Notes: a model not told the origin generated them from the sequence alone. Positions 35,388 through 44,043 are shown, counted from the first letter of the stretch. The stretch: DNA of 64,000 nucleotides from an uncultured Pseudoclavibacter sp. (GCA_946221025.1 CAMIMS010000003.1:1-64000), one strand, 5' to 3'. A program made the numbers and translations.

Positions 35388-36185
35388 ATGACCGTCAGCG
35401 AAGCCACGATCCCGCTTGGCAGCGGCACGCTTGATGTGCGGGAAGCGTGCGTGATCATCACCGGATCGTCCCGGGGGATCGGCGCGGAGGCTGCTCGCGT
35501 GCTCGGCGCACGGGGCGCGAACGTCGTCGTCACCTACCGCGAGAAGGCCGCGCGCGCGAAGCGCATCGCCGACGCCATCACCGAGGCGGGGCCCGGCCGC
35601 GCCATCACCACCCAGCTCGATCTGACGAATGCCGTCGATCGACAGCGAGTGTTCGAGACGGCCGCGAATGAGGTCGGTACGCCGAAGGTCGTTATTTTGA
35701 ACGCATCCGGCGGCATGGAAATGGGTGCCGATGCTGATTACGCGATGCGGCTCAATCGGGATGCACAGCGACACATGGCCGAAGAGGCCATGAAGCACCT
35801 GCCGGAGGGTGGACGAATCGTATTCGTGACCAGTCACCAGGCGCATTTTCATCCGCACGGCCAAAGCGTTCCCGAATATCAGCCGGTCGCTGAGTCCAAG
35901 CGCGCGGGGGAGAGCGCGGTGCGCGAGCTCGTACCCGACCTGCACGCGAAGGGAATTGACCTGGTCGTCATCTCGGCCGACATGATCGAGGGAACGGCGA
36001 CCGCGATGCTCATGGAGCGCAAGCATCCGGGTGCTCTTCAAACCCGGCGCGAGCAGGTCGGGCGTCTCTGGTCGGCGGCAGAGTTTGGGGAAGAGGTCGC
36101 GAATGCGGCTATGAACCCGATTCCGGATGGGTTGACAATCCTCATTGGGGACACATCCGATTTCGCAAACACTCCCGCGAACTGA
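35388..36185 (+). CDS. Short-chain dehydrogenase family protein with altered active site
   Basis: A 265-residue SDR. The cofactor motif is TGSSRGIGAEA with VVVTYREKAARAK, and NASGG follows the usual NAAG. The usual YxxxK is replaced: after TSHQAHF comes EYQPVAESKRAGE, where Tyr and Lys are seven residues apart. The strand-helix pattern is otherwise normal. It may use another Tyr or be a noncatalytic variant. Substrate unknown. The gene is monocistronic; a hairpin follows at 36204-36226. Confidence 0.85.
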   Translation: MTVSEATIPLGSGTLDVREACVIITGSSRGIGAEAARVLGARGANVVVTYREKAARAKRIADAITEAGPGRAITTQLDLTNAVDRQRVFETAANEVGTPKVVILNASGGMEMGADADYAMRLNRDAQRHMAEEAMKHLPEGGRIVFVTSHQAHFHPHGQSVPEYQPVAESKRAGESAVRELVPDLHAKGIDLVVISADMIEGTATAMLMERKHPGALQTRREQVGRLWSAAEFGEEVANAAMNPIPDGLTILIGDTSDFANTPAN

Positions 36186-36203
36186 GCGATTCACCACTCG
36201 CCG

Positions 36204-36226
36204 AATCGAGGCGCCATTCCTCGATT
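36204..36226. terminator. Small hairpin between convergent SDR and SRPBCC genes
   Basis: AATCGAGG and CCTCGATT arms with a 7-nt loop give an 8-bp perfect stem. No U-run follows on the plus strand, so termination is possible but unproven. Confidence 0.5.
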
Positions 36227-36238
36227 ACTGCGAAAACC

Positions 36239-36679
36239 CTATTCTCCGGTAGACATTTCGAATTGCTTCAGATAATCTGAGAGCACGTTAATGCGAAATC
36301 GCCAATACTGGCGCATTTGGTCAATCGTGATGGCGCCCGCGGGGGAGTCAGAGAACCCCGCCTCAACCACGCGAATCTTCGTGAGTTCCTTGGCCTCCGA
36401 AACGCGAATCGTGACGACGCTCGCGTCGCGGATACCACGGGTACGCCACGACCATCGGATGAATTCATTCTCGTGAACAGCATCAATGTGGCCATCGGCA
36501 TGTCGCGACACACAGCCCGGAGCTTCGTCGCGAACGGAGATCGCTTCGCCATCTCGCCAACGACCAGCGAACTCGGGCCACCAGATGCCGCGATGCTCAG
36601 CGGACGCCATGACCCGCCAGACACTCTCGAGCGGCACGCTCACGCGGTGCGAAACATCCAGGGCGGGTGATCGGTTCAT
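36239..36679 (-). CDS. SRPBCC-fold protein (AHSA1/polyketide cyclase-like)
   Basis: A 146-residue protein matching the SRPBCC beta-grip: an N-terminal strand (DVSHRVSVPLESVWRVMA), a mid IRWSWRTRGI strand and a long C-terminal helix (QMRQYWRFRINVLSDYLKQF). Such proteins bind small hydrophobic ligands or act as stress co-chaperones. The start ATG 36679 is chosen over a longer frame because of the natural MNRSPALDVSH opening; no ribosome site is seen. Base composition around it is noticeably less GC-rich than the flanks. Confidence 0.7.
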   Translation of the reverse strand: MNRSPALDVSHRVSVPLESVWRVMASAEHRGIWWPEFAGRWRDGEAISVRDEAPGCVSRHADGHIDAVHENEFIRWSWRTRGIRDASVVTIRVSEAKELTKIRVVEAGFSDSPAGAITIDQMRQYWRFRINVLSDYLKQFEMSTGE

Positions 36680-36736
36680 GAGAACAGTTCGGCGGCACCG
36701 CAGAAGCGGCACCGCCGATTGAGGACTGGAGTGGGC

Positions 36737-36925
36737 CTAGTGGTTGTCCTTGCGGCTGTGGCCGATGATCTGCCACGGGATGAAGAACGCGATCGAGTTC
36801 AGCAGGATGCCGGCGGTGAACACGAGCAGCGCGAGCGTGTCGGAGTCCATCTGGAACGCCAAGCCGTAGCAGGCGCAGCCCAGCAGGAAGATGCCCACGC
36901 AGACGATGGTGAGAATGATGCTCAC
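36737..36925 (-). CDS. Small two-helix membrane protein
   Basis: A 62-residue protein made almost wholly of two transmembrane helices (about 2-24 and 29-51) with a basic C-terminus (HSRKDNH). The start is GTG 36925, because AAGGAG lies 7 nt before it. It resembles small actinobacterial membrane proteins of unknown role. The region upstream (36926-37170, 245 bp) is a divergent intergenic stretch with two palindromes. Confidence 0.68.
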   Translation of the reverse strand: MSIILTIVCVGIFLLGCACYGLAFQMDSDTLALLVFTAGILLNSIAFFIPWQIIGHSRKDNH

Positions 36926-37042
36926 GTGAAAACTCCTTGAAGTGCCCGAGAAACGCTCCAACGAGTTTAACCGACCCGTCGCCAGCCGATGGGCACCGCA
37001 GCGGTGTGCTCAGCTCCCGCTCGTGCACCGGGATGACATCCG

Positions 37043-37074
37043 ATAATGCACATTATGACAATCAAAGATTGTCA
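37043..37074. promoter_or_regulatory. Tandem AT-rich dyads
   Basis: Two perfect inverted repeats lie side by side: ATAATG-CA-CATTAT (37043-37056) and TGACAATC-AAA-GATTGTCA (37056-37074). They are AT-rich in a GC-rich genome and sit between the divergent genes at 36925 and 37171. This is a good candidate for a repressor operator. Confidence 0.55.
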
Positions 37075-37170
37075 GAATGTGCCCTTTGCTGCGGCCGGCG
37101 GAAACTGCGGCCCTGCCACTCCCCGGGTGGGCTGGTGATCGGCACAGGTGGATGTGGGATGCTCGCGAGC

Positions 37171-37407
37171 ATGTTTTTCGTGGTCGGGTCAGCTCCGTCG
37201 CTCAAGGACGCCGGTGAGGTGAACACGCGCTGTCGGCTTTGCGGGCAGTTCGCGAGGCAGCGCGTCACGAAGCGTTCGCAGCGGGTGAACCTCTTTTTCG
37301 TGCTGCCAGTTGCGTCGTTTGGAACCCGATATGTGCTCGAGTGCAGTGCCTGCCACGGCATCGACGTGCTCGACAAGGACCAGGCACGCGACGCCGGTAT
37401 TCGATAA
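37171..37407 (+). CDS. Zinc-ribbon family protein
   Basis: A 78-residue protein with two CxxC pairs, CRLCGQ and CSACHG, separated by about 33 residues, and a hydrophobic segment (RVNLFFVLPVASFGTRYVLEC). This is the layout of the zinc-ribbon family proteins that begin MFFVVG. The start is most likely ATG 37171, giving MFFVVGSAPSLK; ATG 37159 is an alternative and neither has a strong ribosome site. The function is unknown. Confidence 0.68.
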   Translation: MFFVVGSAPSLKDAGEVNTRCRLCGQFARQRVTKRSQRVNLFFVLPVASFGTRYVLECSACHGIDVLDKDQARDAGIR

Positions 37408-37434
37408 AGACCGATTTCAGCGGTCGCGACTCCC

Positions 37435-38889
37435 CTAGGTGCCGCAGAACGTGACGACCGAAGGCGCATCCGGCGCGGGCGCCGGTAGCAGCTCATCCGC
37501 TTCGGCACTCAGCTTGAACGGTGAGCGCAACGCGTCGAGCACGCGCTCTGTCGGTTCGAGATCGCCCGCTTCGGCAGCCCGCAGCACCTCATCGAGCACG
37601 TGATTTCGTGGGGTGACCGTGGGGTTCGCAAGCCGCATCCGCTCGAGTGAGGCATCCCCCTCCCCCTCAGACGTGGCGATGGTTGCCAGGCGCCGGTCGT
37701 TCAAGGCATCGAATCGAGCCGTATCGCGCACGAGACCGCGGGCCGAACCGTCAGCGAGGCCGCGGAAGAACAGCGTGAAATCGGGCTGCTCATCCCGGAG
37801 AATCGCGAGGCACTCCGCCTGCAGGTCAGTGTCGGGTTCGGCAAGGCCGAGCTTCGCGGCGAACCCGGATGTGAACGCTGCCTCGTATTCGCGCGGGAAT
37901 CCGTTGATCGCGTCAATGGCCAAATTGGTCGCGGTTTCGCGATCAGAGTCGAGCAACGGGATGAGCGTCTCGGCGAATCTCGTGAGGTTCCACTGCGCTG
38001 CCAACGGCTGATTGCCGTAGCGGTATCGCCCACCGGTATCGATCGAACTGAACCAGGCGTCATCGTCGTACGTGTCGACGAACGCGCACGGCCCGTAATC
38101 AATCGTTTCGCCGGAGATCGTCATGTTGTCGGTGTTCATGACCCCGTGCACGAACCCGACGAGCATCCACTCCGCGACGAGCTTCGCCTGGGCGGAAATC
38201 ACCTGCTCGAGAAGCGCGAGCGGCGGATTGTCAGATTCGGCGGCGATCGGCCAGTGCCGCTCGATCGCGTAGTCGGTGAGCGCCTGCATCCGCCCATCGA
38301 CACCGGTCGCGGCCGCGAACTGGAAGGTGCCGACGCGCAGGTGGCTCGACGCGACCCGGCACACCAGCGCACCGGTCCCCTCGTCGCGCCCTCGGCGCAC
38401 CCGCTCCCCCGTCGTGACCACGCCGAGCACGCGCGTTGTGGGAATGCCGACGGCTTCCATCCATTCGCTGACGAGGTATTCGCGAAGCATTGGCCCAAGG
38501 AGCGCCCGGCCGTCGCCGGCGCGACTGAAGGGAGTGAGCCCCGCGCCCTTCACGTGCAGGTCGACGAGCTCGCCGGTCGGAGTGGTCAACTCCCCCACGA
38601 GCACCGCTCGGCCGTCTCCAAGCAGTGGCGAATACATCCCGAATTGATGCCCCGCATACGCCTGCGAGTAGGTGCGCTGCCCTTCGGGCGCCCGCCCGGT
38701 CAGCAGCAACACGCCTTCATCACTTCTGAGAAAGTCAGTGTCGAGTCCGAGTTCGGCAACGAGCGACTCATTCAGGAAGGCAAGCTCGGGATCTGGCCAT
38801 TCCGACGCGCGAACCTGCCGCGACATGCCGCGCACCCGCTCCGCATACGAATGGCGCAGGGCCGGCCAATACGCGCTGCTCTTCCCCAT
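37435..38889 (-). CDS. selO: Protein adenylyltransferase SelO (YdiU family)
   Basis: A 484-residue pseudokinase-fold enzyme that transfers AMP from ATP to proteins (AMPylation) in redox stress. The flipped kinase motifs are visible: HVKGAGLTPFSRAGDGRALL (ATP lysine region), FVHGVMNTDNMTISGETIDY with the catalytic Asp, and GPCAFVDTYDD. The C-terminus ends TFCGT, where the Cys corresponds to the selenocysteine region in animal SelO. AAAGGGTG precedes ATG 38889; it fits the family length. Confidence 0.93.
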   Translation of the reverse strand: MGKSSAYWPALRHSYAERVRGMSRQVRASEWPDPELAFLNESLVAELGLDTDFLRSDEGVLLLTGRAPEGQRTYSQAYAGHQFGMYSPLLGDGRAVLVGELTTPTGELVDLHVKGAGLTPFSRAGDGRALLGPMLREYLVSEWMEAVGIPTTRVLGVVTTGERVRRGRDEGTGALVCRVASSHLRVGTFQFAAATGVDGRMQALTDYAIERHWPIAAESDNPPLALLEQVISAQAKLVAEWMLVGFVHGVMNTDNMTISGETIDYGPCAFVDTYDDDAWFSSIDTGGRYRYGNQPLAAQWNLTRFAETLIPLLDSDRETATNLAIDAINGFPREYEAAFTSGFAAKLGLAEPDTDLQAECLAILRDEQPDFTLFFRGLADGSARGLVRDTARFDALNDRRLATIATSEGEGDASLERMRLANPTVTPRNHVLDEVLRAAEAGDLEPTERVLDALRSPFKLSAEADELLPAPAPDAPSVVTFCGT

Positions 38890-39074
38890 CGAAATCACCC
38901 TTTCGCCGCATTCACGAAGCCCAAAACAGGCTATCCGCCGGGGGTGCGAGCCCATGCCCCAATCATCCGGATGCGCCGAATCGCTCGATCGTGCGATTAC
39001 GCTTACGCGCGCGCCACCGCCGGGCGAATGCACCATCGGTCGACGCATTCGCATCCCCTACCCCAAGGAGACCC

Positions 39075-40130
39075 ATGAGCGGTGGACTTGCTGCCCTCCT
39101 CGACGACATCGCCGCACTCGCGCGCGCGGCAGCGGCAAGCGTCGACGACGTTGCCGCCGCCGCAGGCAAAGCGAGCGTGAAAGCCACCGGCATCGTCGTC
39201 GACGACACCGCCGTTGTGCCTCAGTACATGCAGGGCATTCGACCCGAGCGCGAACTACCGATGATCTGGCGCATCGCGAAGGGATCGCTGTTCAACAAGC
39301 TCGTGATCATCCTCCCGGTGGCGATGCTGCTCAGTCAGTTCGCGCCGATTCTGCTGACACCGATACTCATGCTCGGCGGCACCTTCCTCGCATTCGAGGG
39401 CGCCGAGAAGGTGTGGGAGCTGATCACAGGCAAGGGCCATGACACCGAGGAGTCGAACCCCGATCGGCAGGTTGAGGGCCAGCAGGATGAAGACACGATC
39501 GTCAAGAACGCGATCCGCACCGACATCATCCTCTCGGCCGAGATCATGGTGCTCTCACTGAACGATGTCGCGGACCGCACATTCTGGATGCGCCTTGCGG
39601 TCATGATCGTCATCGCCCTGTTCATGACGGTCATGGTGTACGGCGTTGTCGCGCTCATCGTGAAGCTCGACGATGTGGGCCTTCGCATGATGCGGCGCGA
39701 GGGCGGGTCGAAACTCGGTGAGCTGCTCGTGAAGGCAATGCCGATCGTGCTCGCGATCCTCCAGTACGTCGGCATGGTCGCGATGCTCTGGGTCGGTGGG
39801 CACATTCTGCTCCAGGGCACGCACGACCTCGGCTGGACGACCCCGTTCGACCTCGTTCACAGCGCCGAGCACTGGGTGTCAGGCCTCGTTCCGGCCGCCA
39901 TCGCCCCGGTTGTCGGATGGATCACGGAGACGTTCATCTCGGCGATTGTCGGATTCGTCGTCGGCTCGATCGTTGCCGGCATCGTGTCGCTCTTCCACCG
40001 CGACCAGGGCGATACGGATCGGGATGGGCAGCCTCGCGATGCGCAATCGTCTCGCGCGGCCGGTGCTCGCAAGACGACGCGCACCGACCAGCCGAATGCC
40101 AGCGGCTCGACGGCAATCACCGCGCAATAG
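39075..40130 (+). CDS. DUF808 (YedI-like) membrane protein
   Basis: A 351-residue protein of the DUF808 family. The N-terminus SGGLAALLDDIAALARAAAASVDDVAA and TGIVVDDTAVVPQYM are the family signature; about six transmembrane segments follow (LVIILPVAMLLSQFAPILL, LAVMIVIALFMTVMVYGVVA and others). AAGGAGA precedes the ATG. Function unknown in bacteria; a terminator follows within 12 bp. Confidence 0.9.
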   Translation: MSGGLAALLDDIAALARAAAASVDDVAAAAGKASVKATGIVVDDTAVVPQYMQGIRPERELPMIWRIAKGSLFNKLVIILPVAMLLSQFAPILLTPILMLGGTFLAFEGAEKVWELITGKGHDTEESNPDRQVEGQQDEDTIVKNAIRTDIILSAEIMVLSLNDVADRTFWMRLAVMIVIALFMTVMVYGVVALIVKLDDVGLRMMRREGGSKLGELLVKAMPIVLAILQYVGMVAMLWVGGHILLQGTHDLGWTTPFDLVHSAEHWVSGLVPAAIAPVVGWITETFISAIVGFVVGSIVAGIVSLFHRDQGDTDRDGQPRDAQSSRAAGARKTTRTDQPNASGSTAITAQ

Positions 40131-40142
40131 CGCTCCGTCAAC

Positions 40143-40188
40143 GCGAGAAGCGGGGTGGCCATCGTCGTGATGACCACCCCGCTTCGCG
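40143..40188. terminator. Bidirectional terminator hairpin
   Basis: A 12-bp GC-rich stem (40147-40158 with 40174-40185) plus an inner 4-bp helix between convergent DUF808 and antiporter genes. Confidence 0.75.
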
Positions 40189-40204
40189 TATCTCCAGCGT
40201 CGGT

Positions 40205-41308
40205 TTAGGGGAATGCCGCGAGCACGAGGAATGCGATACCGAGGATGAGGTGAATCGCTGCCTGCTGCCGCGTCGCGCGCCCGCGAGCGACCGTGAGAAT
40301 GCTGCAGGCGGCGGTCATCGCGAGCAGTGCCATCTCTACACCGGAAAGTCCAAGGTGCAGCGGAATGTCTCCCACGATCGAGATGATCGCGATTGCGGGA
40401 ACCGTCAGACCAATCGATGCGATCGCCGAACCGTACGCCAGGTTGAAGCTCGTCTGCACGCGGTCTCGACGTCCGGCGCGCGCGGCGGCGAGCGTCTCCG
40501 GGGCAAGCACGAGCAGCGCGATGATCACGCCGACGAATGACGACGGAAGACCCGCCCCCGCAACGAACGACTCGATCGCGGGCGATGCCACCTTGGACAG
40601 TCCGACCACGCCAACGAGTGCGACCAGGAGCAGCACGGCTGACGCCCACGTCTCACCGGTCGACGGCGGCTCGGCATGCTCTTCGCCGCCCTTCATTGGC
40701 TCGCCCTCTTTATCAACGGGAAGGAAGAAATCCCGGTGACGGACCGTTTGCGTCGCAACGAACGAGCCCCAGAGCGCAAGCGACGCGATCGCCGCGAATA
40801 CGAGCTGAACAGTCGTGAACACCGGCCCATCCGCACTTCGGGTGAGTGCCGGGAGCACCATCGTGAGCGTTGCCAGCGCAATGACGGCCGCCAGCGCCGC
40901 CGACGCACCCTCAGCGCTGAAGCGAACCATGCCGTGCTTGAGTGTCGCCAGTGTCAGCGAGATACCGACGATGAGGTTCGTGGTGATCATCACCGCCGAG
41001 AACACCGTGTCCCGCGCCAGTGACTCCGACCCCTCTCCCCCGGCGTACATGAGCGTGAGAATCATGCCGACCTCGATGATCGTCACGGCGAGCGCGAGAA
41101 TCAACGCACCGAACGGCTCGCCGACTTTCGCCGCGAGCACCTCGGCGTGATGCACGGCAGCGAGCACCGAACCGGCGAGAAAGAGCGCCGATATGCCGTA
41201 GGTGATCGGACCTTCAAGGCTGAACGCGAGGGCGGCGATGAGCACGAGCGCGCCGAGCAGCGGCACGAAACCCGTCCATCGCACCAGGGGGCGGGCGACA
41301 TCCTTCAT
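40205..41308 (-). CDS. Calcium/cation:proton antiporter, ChaA-like
   Basis: A 367-residue CaCA-superfamily antiporter with about eleven transmembrane segments. The two alpha-repeats carry acidic motifs: HHAEVLAAKVGEPFGALILA with TIIEVGMILTLM, and LLVLAPETLAAARAGRRD. This matches the ChaA type that exports Ca2+, Na+ or K+ for H+. An acidic loop (FLPVDKEGEPMKGGEEH) separates the halves. ATG 41308 has GGAAGGA upstream. Confidence 0.9.
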   Translation of the reverse strand: MKDVARPLVRWTGFVPLLGALVLIAALAFSLEGPITYGISALFLAGSVLAAVHHAEVLAAKVGEPFGALILALAVTIIEVGMILTLMYAGGEGSESLARDTVFSAVMITTNLIVGISLTLATLKHGMVRFSAEGASAALAAVIALATLTMVLPALTRSADGPVFTTVQLVFAAIASLALWGSFVATQTVRHRDFFLPVDKEGEPMKGGEEHAEPPSTGETWASAVLLLVALVGVVGLSKVASPAIESFVAGAGLPSSFVGVIIALLVLAPETLAAARAGRRDRVQTSFNLAYGSAIASIGLTVPAIAIISIVGDIPLHLGLSGVEMALLAMTAACSILTVARGRATRQQAAIHLILGIAFLVLAAFP

Positions 41309-41475
41309 AGGCGGGGCGTTCCTTCCGGTGGCGTGAAATGACCAATCCAGCCGCGGCTCGCAGATCGCGCCGGACTGGATGCAAAGGGCACCAGCCTGAA
41401 ACGTCTCGTTCGCCGAAGCGTTCGGCACGCGGCCTTTCCACCGTAAGTTGTCAGCCTGACCAAACCTCGCGACCG

Positions 41476-41481
41476 TACGTT
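41476..41481 (+). promoter_or_regulatory. Leaderless -10 box of the TIGR03085-like gene
   Basis: TACGTT followed by 6 nt and ATG 41488, with no ribosome site between. Confidence 0.45.
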
Positions 41482-41487
41482 GATCCT

Positions 41488-42150
41488 ATGTCTTTCGCGA
41501 CTCGAGAACGAAACGCGCTCGCTGATCTTCTGCTCGAGGTCGGGCCGGATGCGCCGACCCTGTGCGAAGGGTGGACGACGCGAGACCTCGCCGCGCACGT
41601 GTGGACGCGTGAACACGACCCGATCTCCCTCGTTGGCATGGCGATCGAGCCGGCCACGGCGGCCCTTCGCGAGAAGCGTCACGAACGCGCGCTCACCCGG
41701 CACGGCTACGAAGGGCTCGTCGAGCGCCTGCGTTCACGTCCGGGCTTCCCCTCCCCCTTTGCGATCCCGAATGTCGACGGCGCTGTGAATGCGGCGGAGT
41801 ATTTCATCCACCACGAGGACGTCAGGCGCGCTGTCGACGCAAACGCTGGCCCGCGCGACCTCCCGACAGAAGCGGAGGCAGCGCTTTGGCGCATCGCCCC
41901 CGTCGTCGCCCGCTCGTTCACGCACGGCTCACCGGTTCCGGTCATTCTCGAGCGCCTTGGCGCGTCGGGCCTTCCGGTCGACCGTGTTCGCGCTGCGGGA
42001 ACGCGAAACAGGGCGGGCGTCATCGTGAGCGGACGAGCGAGCGAACTCCTCTTCGCAATGTTCGGGCGCTGGAAAAACGCAGCAATCGAGATTCGCGGGA
42101 ACGAAGATGACGTCGCAGCGTTTCAATCGTTCCTCGAGCAGAAGGGCTGA
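41488..42150 (+). CDS. TIGR03085-like DinB/mycothiol-associated metal-binding protein
   Basis: A 220-residue protein of the DinB-like four-helix class. His residues that bind a divalent metal are placed as in the maleylpyruvate isomerase family: CEGWTTRDLAAHVWTRE and AAEYFIHHEDVRR. Actinobacterial members of this clan use mycothiol as a cofactor, and MshC is encoded here. Substrate unknown. Likely cytoplasmic. Confidence 0.85.
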   Translation: MSFATRERNALADLLLEVGPDAPTLCEGWTTRDLAAHVWTREHDPISLVGMAIEPATAALREKRHERALTRHGYEGLVERLRSRPGFPSPFAIPNVDGAVNAAEYFIHHEDVRRAVDANAGPRDLPTEAEAALWRIAPVVARSFTHGSPVPVILERLGASGLPVDRVRAAGTRNRAGVIVSGRASELLFAMFGRWKNAAIEIRGNEDDVAAFQSFLEQKG

Positions 42151-42200
42151 CACTTCGCGCAGCCTCATGCCGAAGCGCGCGCCGATTGCAGCGAGCCCGG

Positions 42201-42605
42201 TTACGAGTCGCTGATGTCGGGCTGACTATCCGGATCCCACATGAGCGTGTGCTGGTGGGTGATCAGACGCATACCCTCATCTGTCATTGCCCATGTGGAT
42301 ACGACGTCGGCAATGTATTCCACACCGTTTCTGGACGCGGTGAATCGGTACACGACCGCCCACGAGTCGCGCGAGAGCTCGACGACGAGCTCATTCGAGA
42401 TCGTCGAACGCTCAAACGGACCGGCCGACTGGAGCGCGTCGAGCCACTGCCCACCAGTCATGACGAATCCCGGAAGCACGACGATTGTGCGTTCGGCAAT
42501 GCAGGTGCGCATACGAGCAACGTCACCCGAAGTCGCAATGATCGCTTCGCATCCGAGCACATCTTCTGCGTTCATGTGTTGCGCGTCGTGGGAAGCCGAG
42601 TTCAT
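42201..42605 (-). CDS. NTF2-like/SnoaL-DUF4440 family protein
   Basis: A 134-residue cone-fold protein: a helical start (EDVLGCEAIIATSGDVARMRTCI) and strands ERTIVVLPGFVMTGGQWLDAL, SWAVVYRFTAS and ADVVSTWAMTDEGMRLITHQHT. This is the DUF4440/SnoaL pattern of ligand-binding or small enzymes. It directly abuts the upstream membrane protein gene with no gap, so the two should form an operon. Role unknown. Confidence 0.72.
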   Translation of the reverse strand: MNSASHDAQHMNAEDVLGCEAIIATSGDVARMRTCIAERTIVVLPGFVMTGGQWLDALQSAGPFERSTISNELVVELSRDSWAVVYRFTASRNGVEYIADVVSTWAMTDEGMRLITHQHTLMWDPDSQPDISDS

Positions 42606-43190
42606 CTATTCGTCCGCCTTCGGTTCTTCGATTTCGCCCTGGTCTGAATCGCCGGTCAGTTCAGTGAATCGAGTCGCATACTCGGGCATCACGGTCGCCC
42701 ACGTGAACAGGGTGACCATGACGAGGGCAAAGGTCAGCAGTCGCATGATGTCTGTCGCGGCAATGGCGAGCAGTGCCGTCGCCGCCATTGCACCGAATCC
42801 AGCCGCGAGCGAATCGATCACTGCGAGTCGGAAGATTCCACGCTTCGTGACTGGTCGCAGGCCTGCGCTGAGCGCTCGCCGAACGCTCAGAAGGAGCCAT
42901 GCTCCCCCGAGTGTGACAACGACATAGATGAGCCAACCCACGGCCGTGGCAACGATGCCGCGCGCGTCGATCGTGGCGCTCCCTTCGGGCGTGAAGCCAA
43001 AGTACGCGATGCCCGCCAGGATCCCGACGATGCTGAGGGTCGCCAGCATCCGCGGTGCGATCGCTTTAAGCGGAGGGCGAATATCCGCCTCGATCACCCG
43101 GGCCGGGGTGTCGTCTGTCATGCGAGCGCCTGGATCGACCTCGCGCTTCGAACGCTCATTCGTGCCGCGGGGATCTGATTGCCGAGTCAC
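42606..43190 (-). CDS. Four-helix membrane protein of unknown function
   Basis: A 194-residue membrane protein. After a charged N-terminus (about 55 residues) four hydrophobic helices follow (ATLSIVGILAGIAYFGF, VGWLIYVVVTLGGAWLLL, GAMAATALLAIAAT, LLTFALVMVTLFTWATV), then an acidic tail. I prefer GTG 43190, because TACACT lies 6 nt before it; ATG 43121 would shorten it by 23 residues. No recognised family. It is the first gene of the unit with the NTF2-like protein. Confidence 0.7.
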   Translation of the reverse strand: MTRQSDPRGTNERSKREVDPGARMTDDTPARVIEADIRPPLKAIAPRMLATLSIVGILAGIAYFGFTPEGSATIDARGIVATAVGWLIYVVVTLGGAWLLLSVRRALSAGLRPVTKRGIFRLAVIDSLAAGFGAMAATALLAIAATDIMRLLTFALVMVTLFTWATVMPEYATRFTELTGDSDQGEIEEPKADE

Positions 43191-43196
43191 GTTCCG

Positions 43197-43202
43197 AGTG
43201 TA
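43197..43202 (-). promoter_or_regulatory. Leaderless -10 box for the 43190 membrane gene
   Basis: TACACT on the minus strand with 6 nt to the GTG at 43190, directly beyond the terminator of the upstream gene. Confidence 0.5.
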
Positions 43203-43210
43203 GGCACACG

Positions 43211-43242
43211 GCAAACGGCGCCCCCGAAGGGACGCCGTTTGC
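43211..43242 (-). terminator. Terminator of the GlsB-like gene
   Basis: GCAAACGGCG pairs with CGCCGTTTGC (43211-43220 with 43233-43242), with partial pairing inside the loop. It separates the GlsB gene from the next promoter on the same strand. Confidence 0.75.
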
Positions 43243-43259
43243 TGAGATTCGGTGAATGC

Positions 43260-43577
43260 CTAGTGGCGGTCAACCTGCTTGCCCGCACCGGTGTTCGAGC
43301 CGCTGTTGCGGCCCGCGAGCCACTGCCAAATAACGATCACGAGGATCGCGCCAATGGTCGAGAAGACCCAGGTCAGCGGGTTCCACAGGCCCCAGCTCTG
43401 CTCACCGGGGAGAAGACCGGCGATCAGACCACCGAGCGCGGCACCGAGCAGACCCGGGATCAGGGTGCCGAGGAAGCCACCACCCTGGCGTCCGGGAATG
43501 ATGAACTTCGCGACGATGCCCGCGAGAAGTCCGACGATGATCCATGCGAGAAAACCAAGCGAAAATGCCGTGTTCAT
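43260..43577 (-). CDS. GlsB/YeaQ/YmgE family stress-response membrane protein
   Basis: A 105-residue membrane protein with three hydrophobic helices. The Gly-rich family core is FLAWIIVGLLAGIVAKFIIP followed by GRQGGGFLGTLIPGLLGAALGG. Members anchor Asp23-type proteins or respond to envelope stress. A GAGGT site precedes ATG 43577. The last helix (IGAILVIVIWQWLAG) and basic tail are normal. The 43578-43731 gap holds no gene. Confidence 0.88.
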   Translation of the reverse strand: MNTAFSLGFLAWIIVGLLAGIVAKFIIPGRQGGGFLGTLIPGLLGAALGGLIAGLLPGEQSWGLWNPLTWVFSTIGAILVIVIWQWLAGRNSGSNTGAGKQVDRH

Positions 43578-43731
43578 AACAACCTCTAAATATTCGTTGG
43601 GAAGGAGCACGCGCGGAGCGTGCGCTCACGGGTGTGAACCCGTTTGCTCCTCGACGATAGTCAGCGACCCTGAGCAAGCCCGGGGTACTTCGACCCATCC
43701 GCTCCCCGTGCCGGTTGCGACCTCATCTCGA

Positions 43732-44043
43732 TCAGAGCTGAGAGGGGCCCGAATCATCCCCGGACTCGACCTCATCCGGTTCCGACAGAATCGCGCAAAT
43801 CCGATCGAGAATCTCGTCTGCATCCATGCCCGAAACGGTGATTTCCACGCTGTCCCCCGGATGCAGTTCTAACGCGACAATGCCGAGGACGCTTCGCGCG
43901 TCACGGTTCCCGATCCGCACGCTCGCAGAGACCTGTCGGGCGATCTCGGCAATCTCCGTGGCAGGCCGGAGGTGCAGGCCATCGGCACGAGTCACCCGGA
44001 CCCGTTGAGTCAACAGTCCGTCACGCTCTACCCGTGCGTGCAT
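43732..44043 (-). CDS. HPr-like phosphocarrier protein
   Basis: A 103-residue protein with the HPr fold. The active-site loop is DGLHLRPATE, with H24 the PEP-PTS phosphorylation site, and DARSVLG carries a Ser (S51) at the HprK regulatory position. The C-terminus is acidic. ATG 44043 is chosen over an upstream TTG (44070). It diverges from glpF-glpK, so a role in coupling PTS state to glycerol use is possible; no EI or EII gene is in the window. It could also serve a dihydroxyacetone kinase. Confidence 0.85.
   Translation of the reverse strand: MHARVERDGLLTQRVRVTRADGLHLRPATEIAEIARQVSASVRIGNRDARSVLGIVALELHPGDSVEITVSGMDADEILDRICAILSEPDEVESGDDSGPSQL

Noticed and set aside
36937..37170. An upstream extension of the zinc-ribbon gene
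   Set aside because: It would run through the tandem dyads and encode unconserved residues; the family begins MFFVVG.
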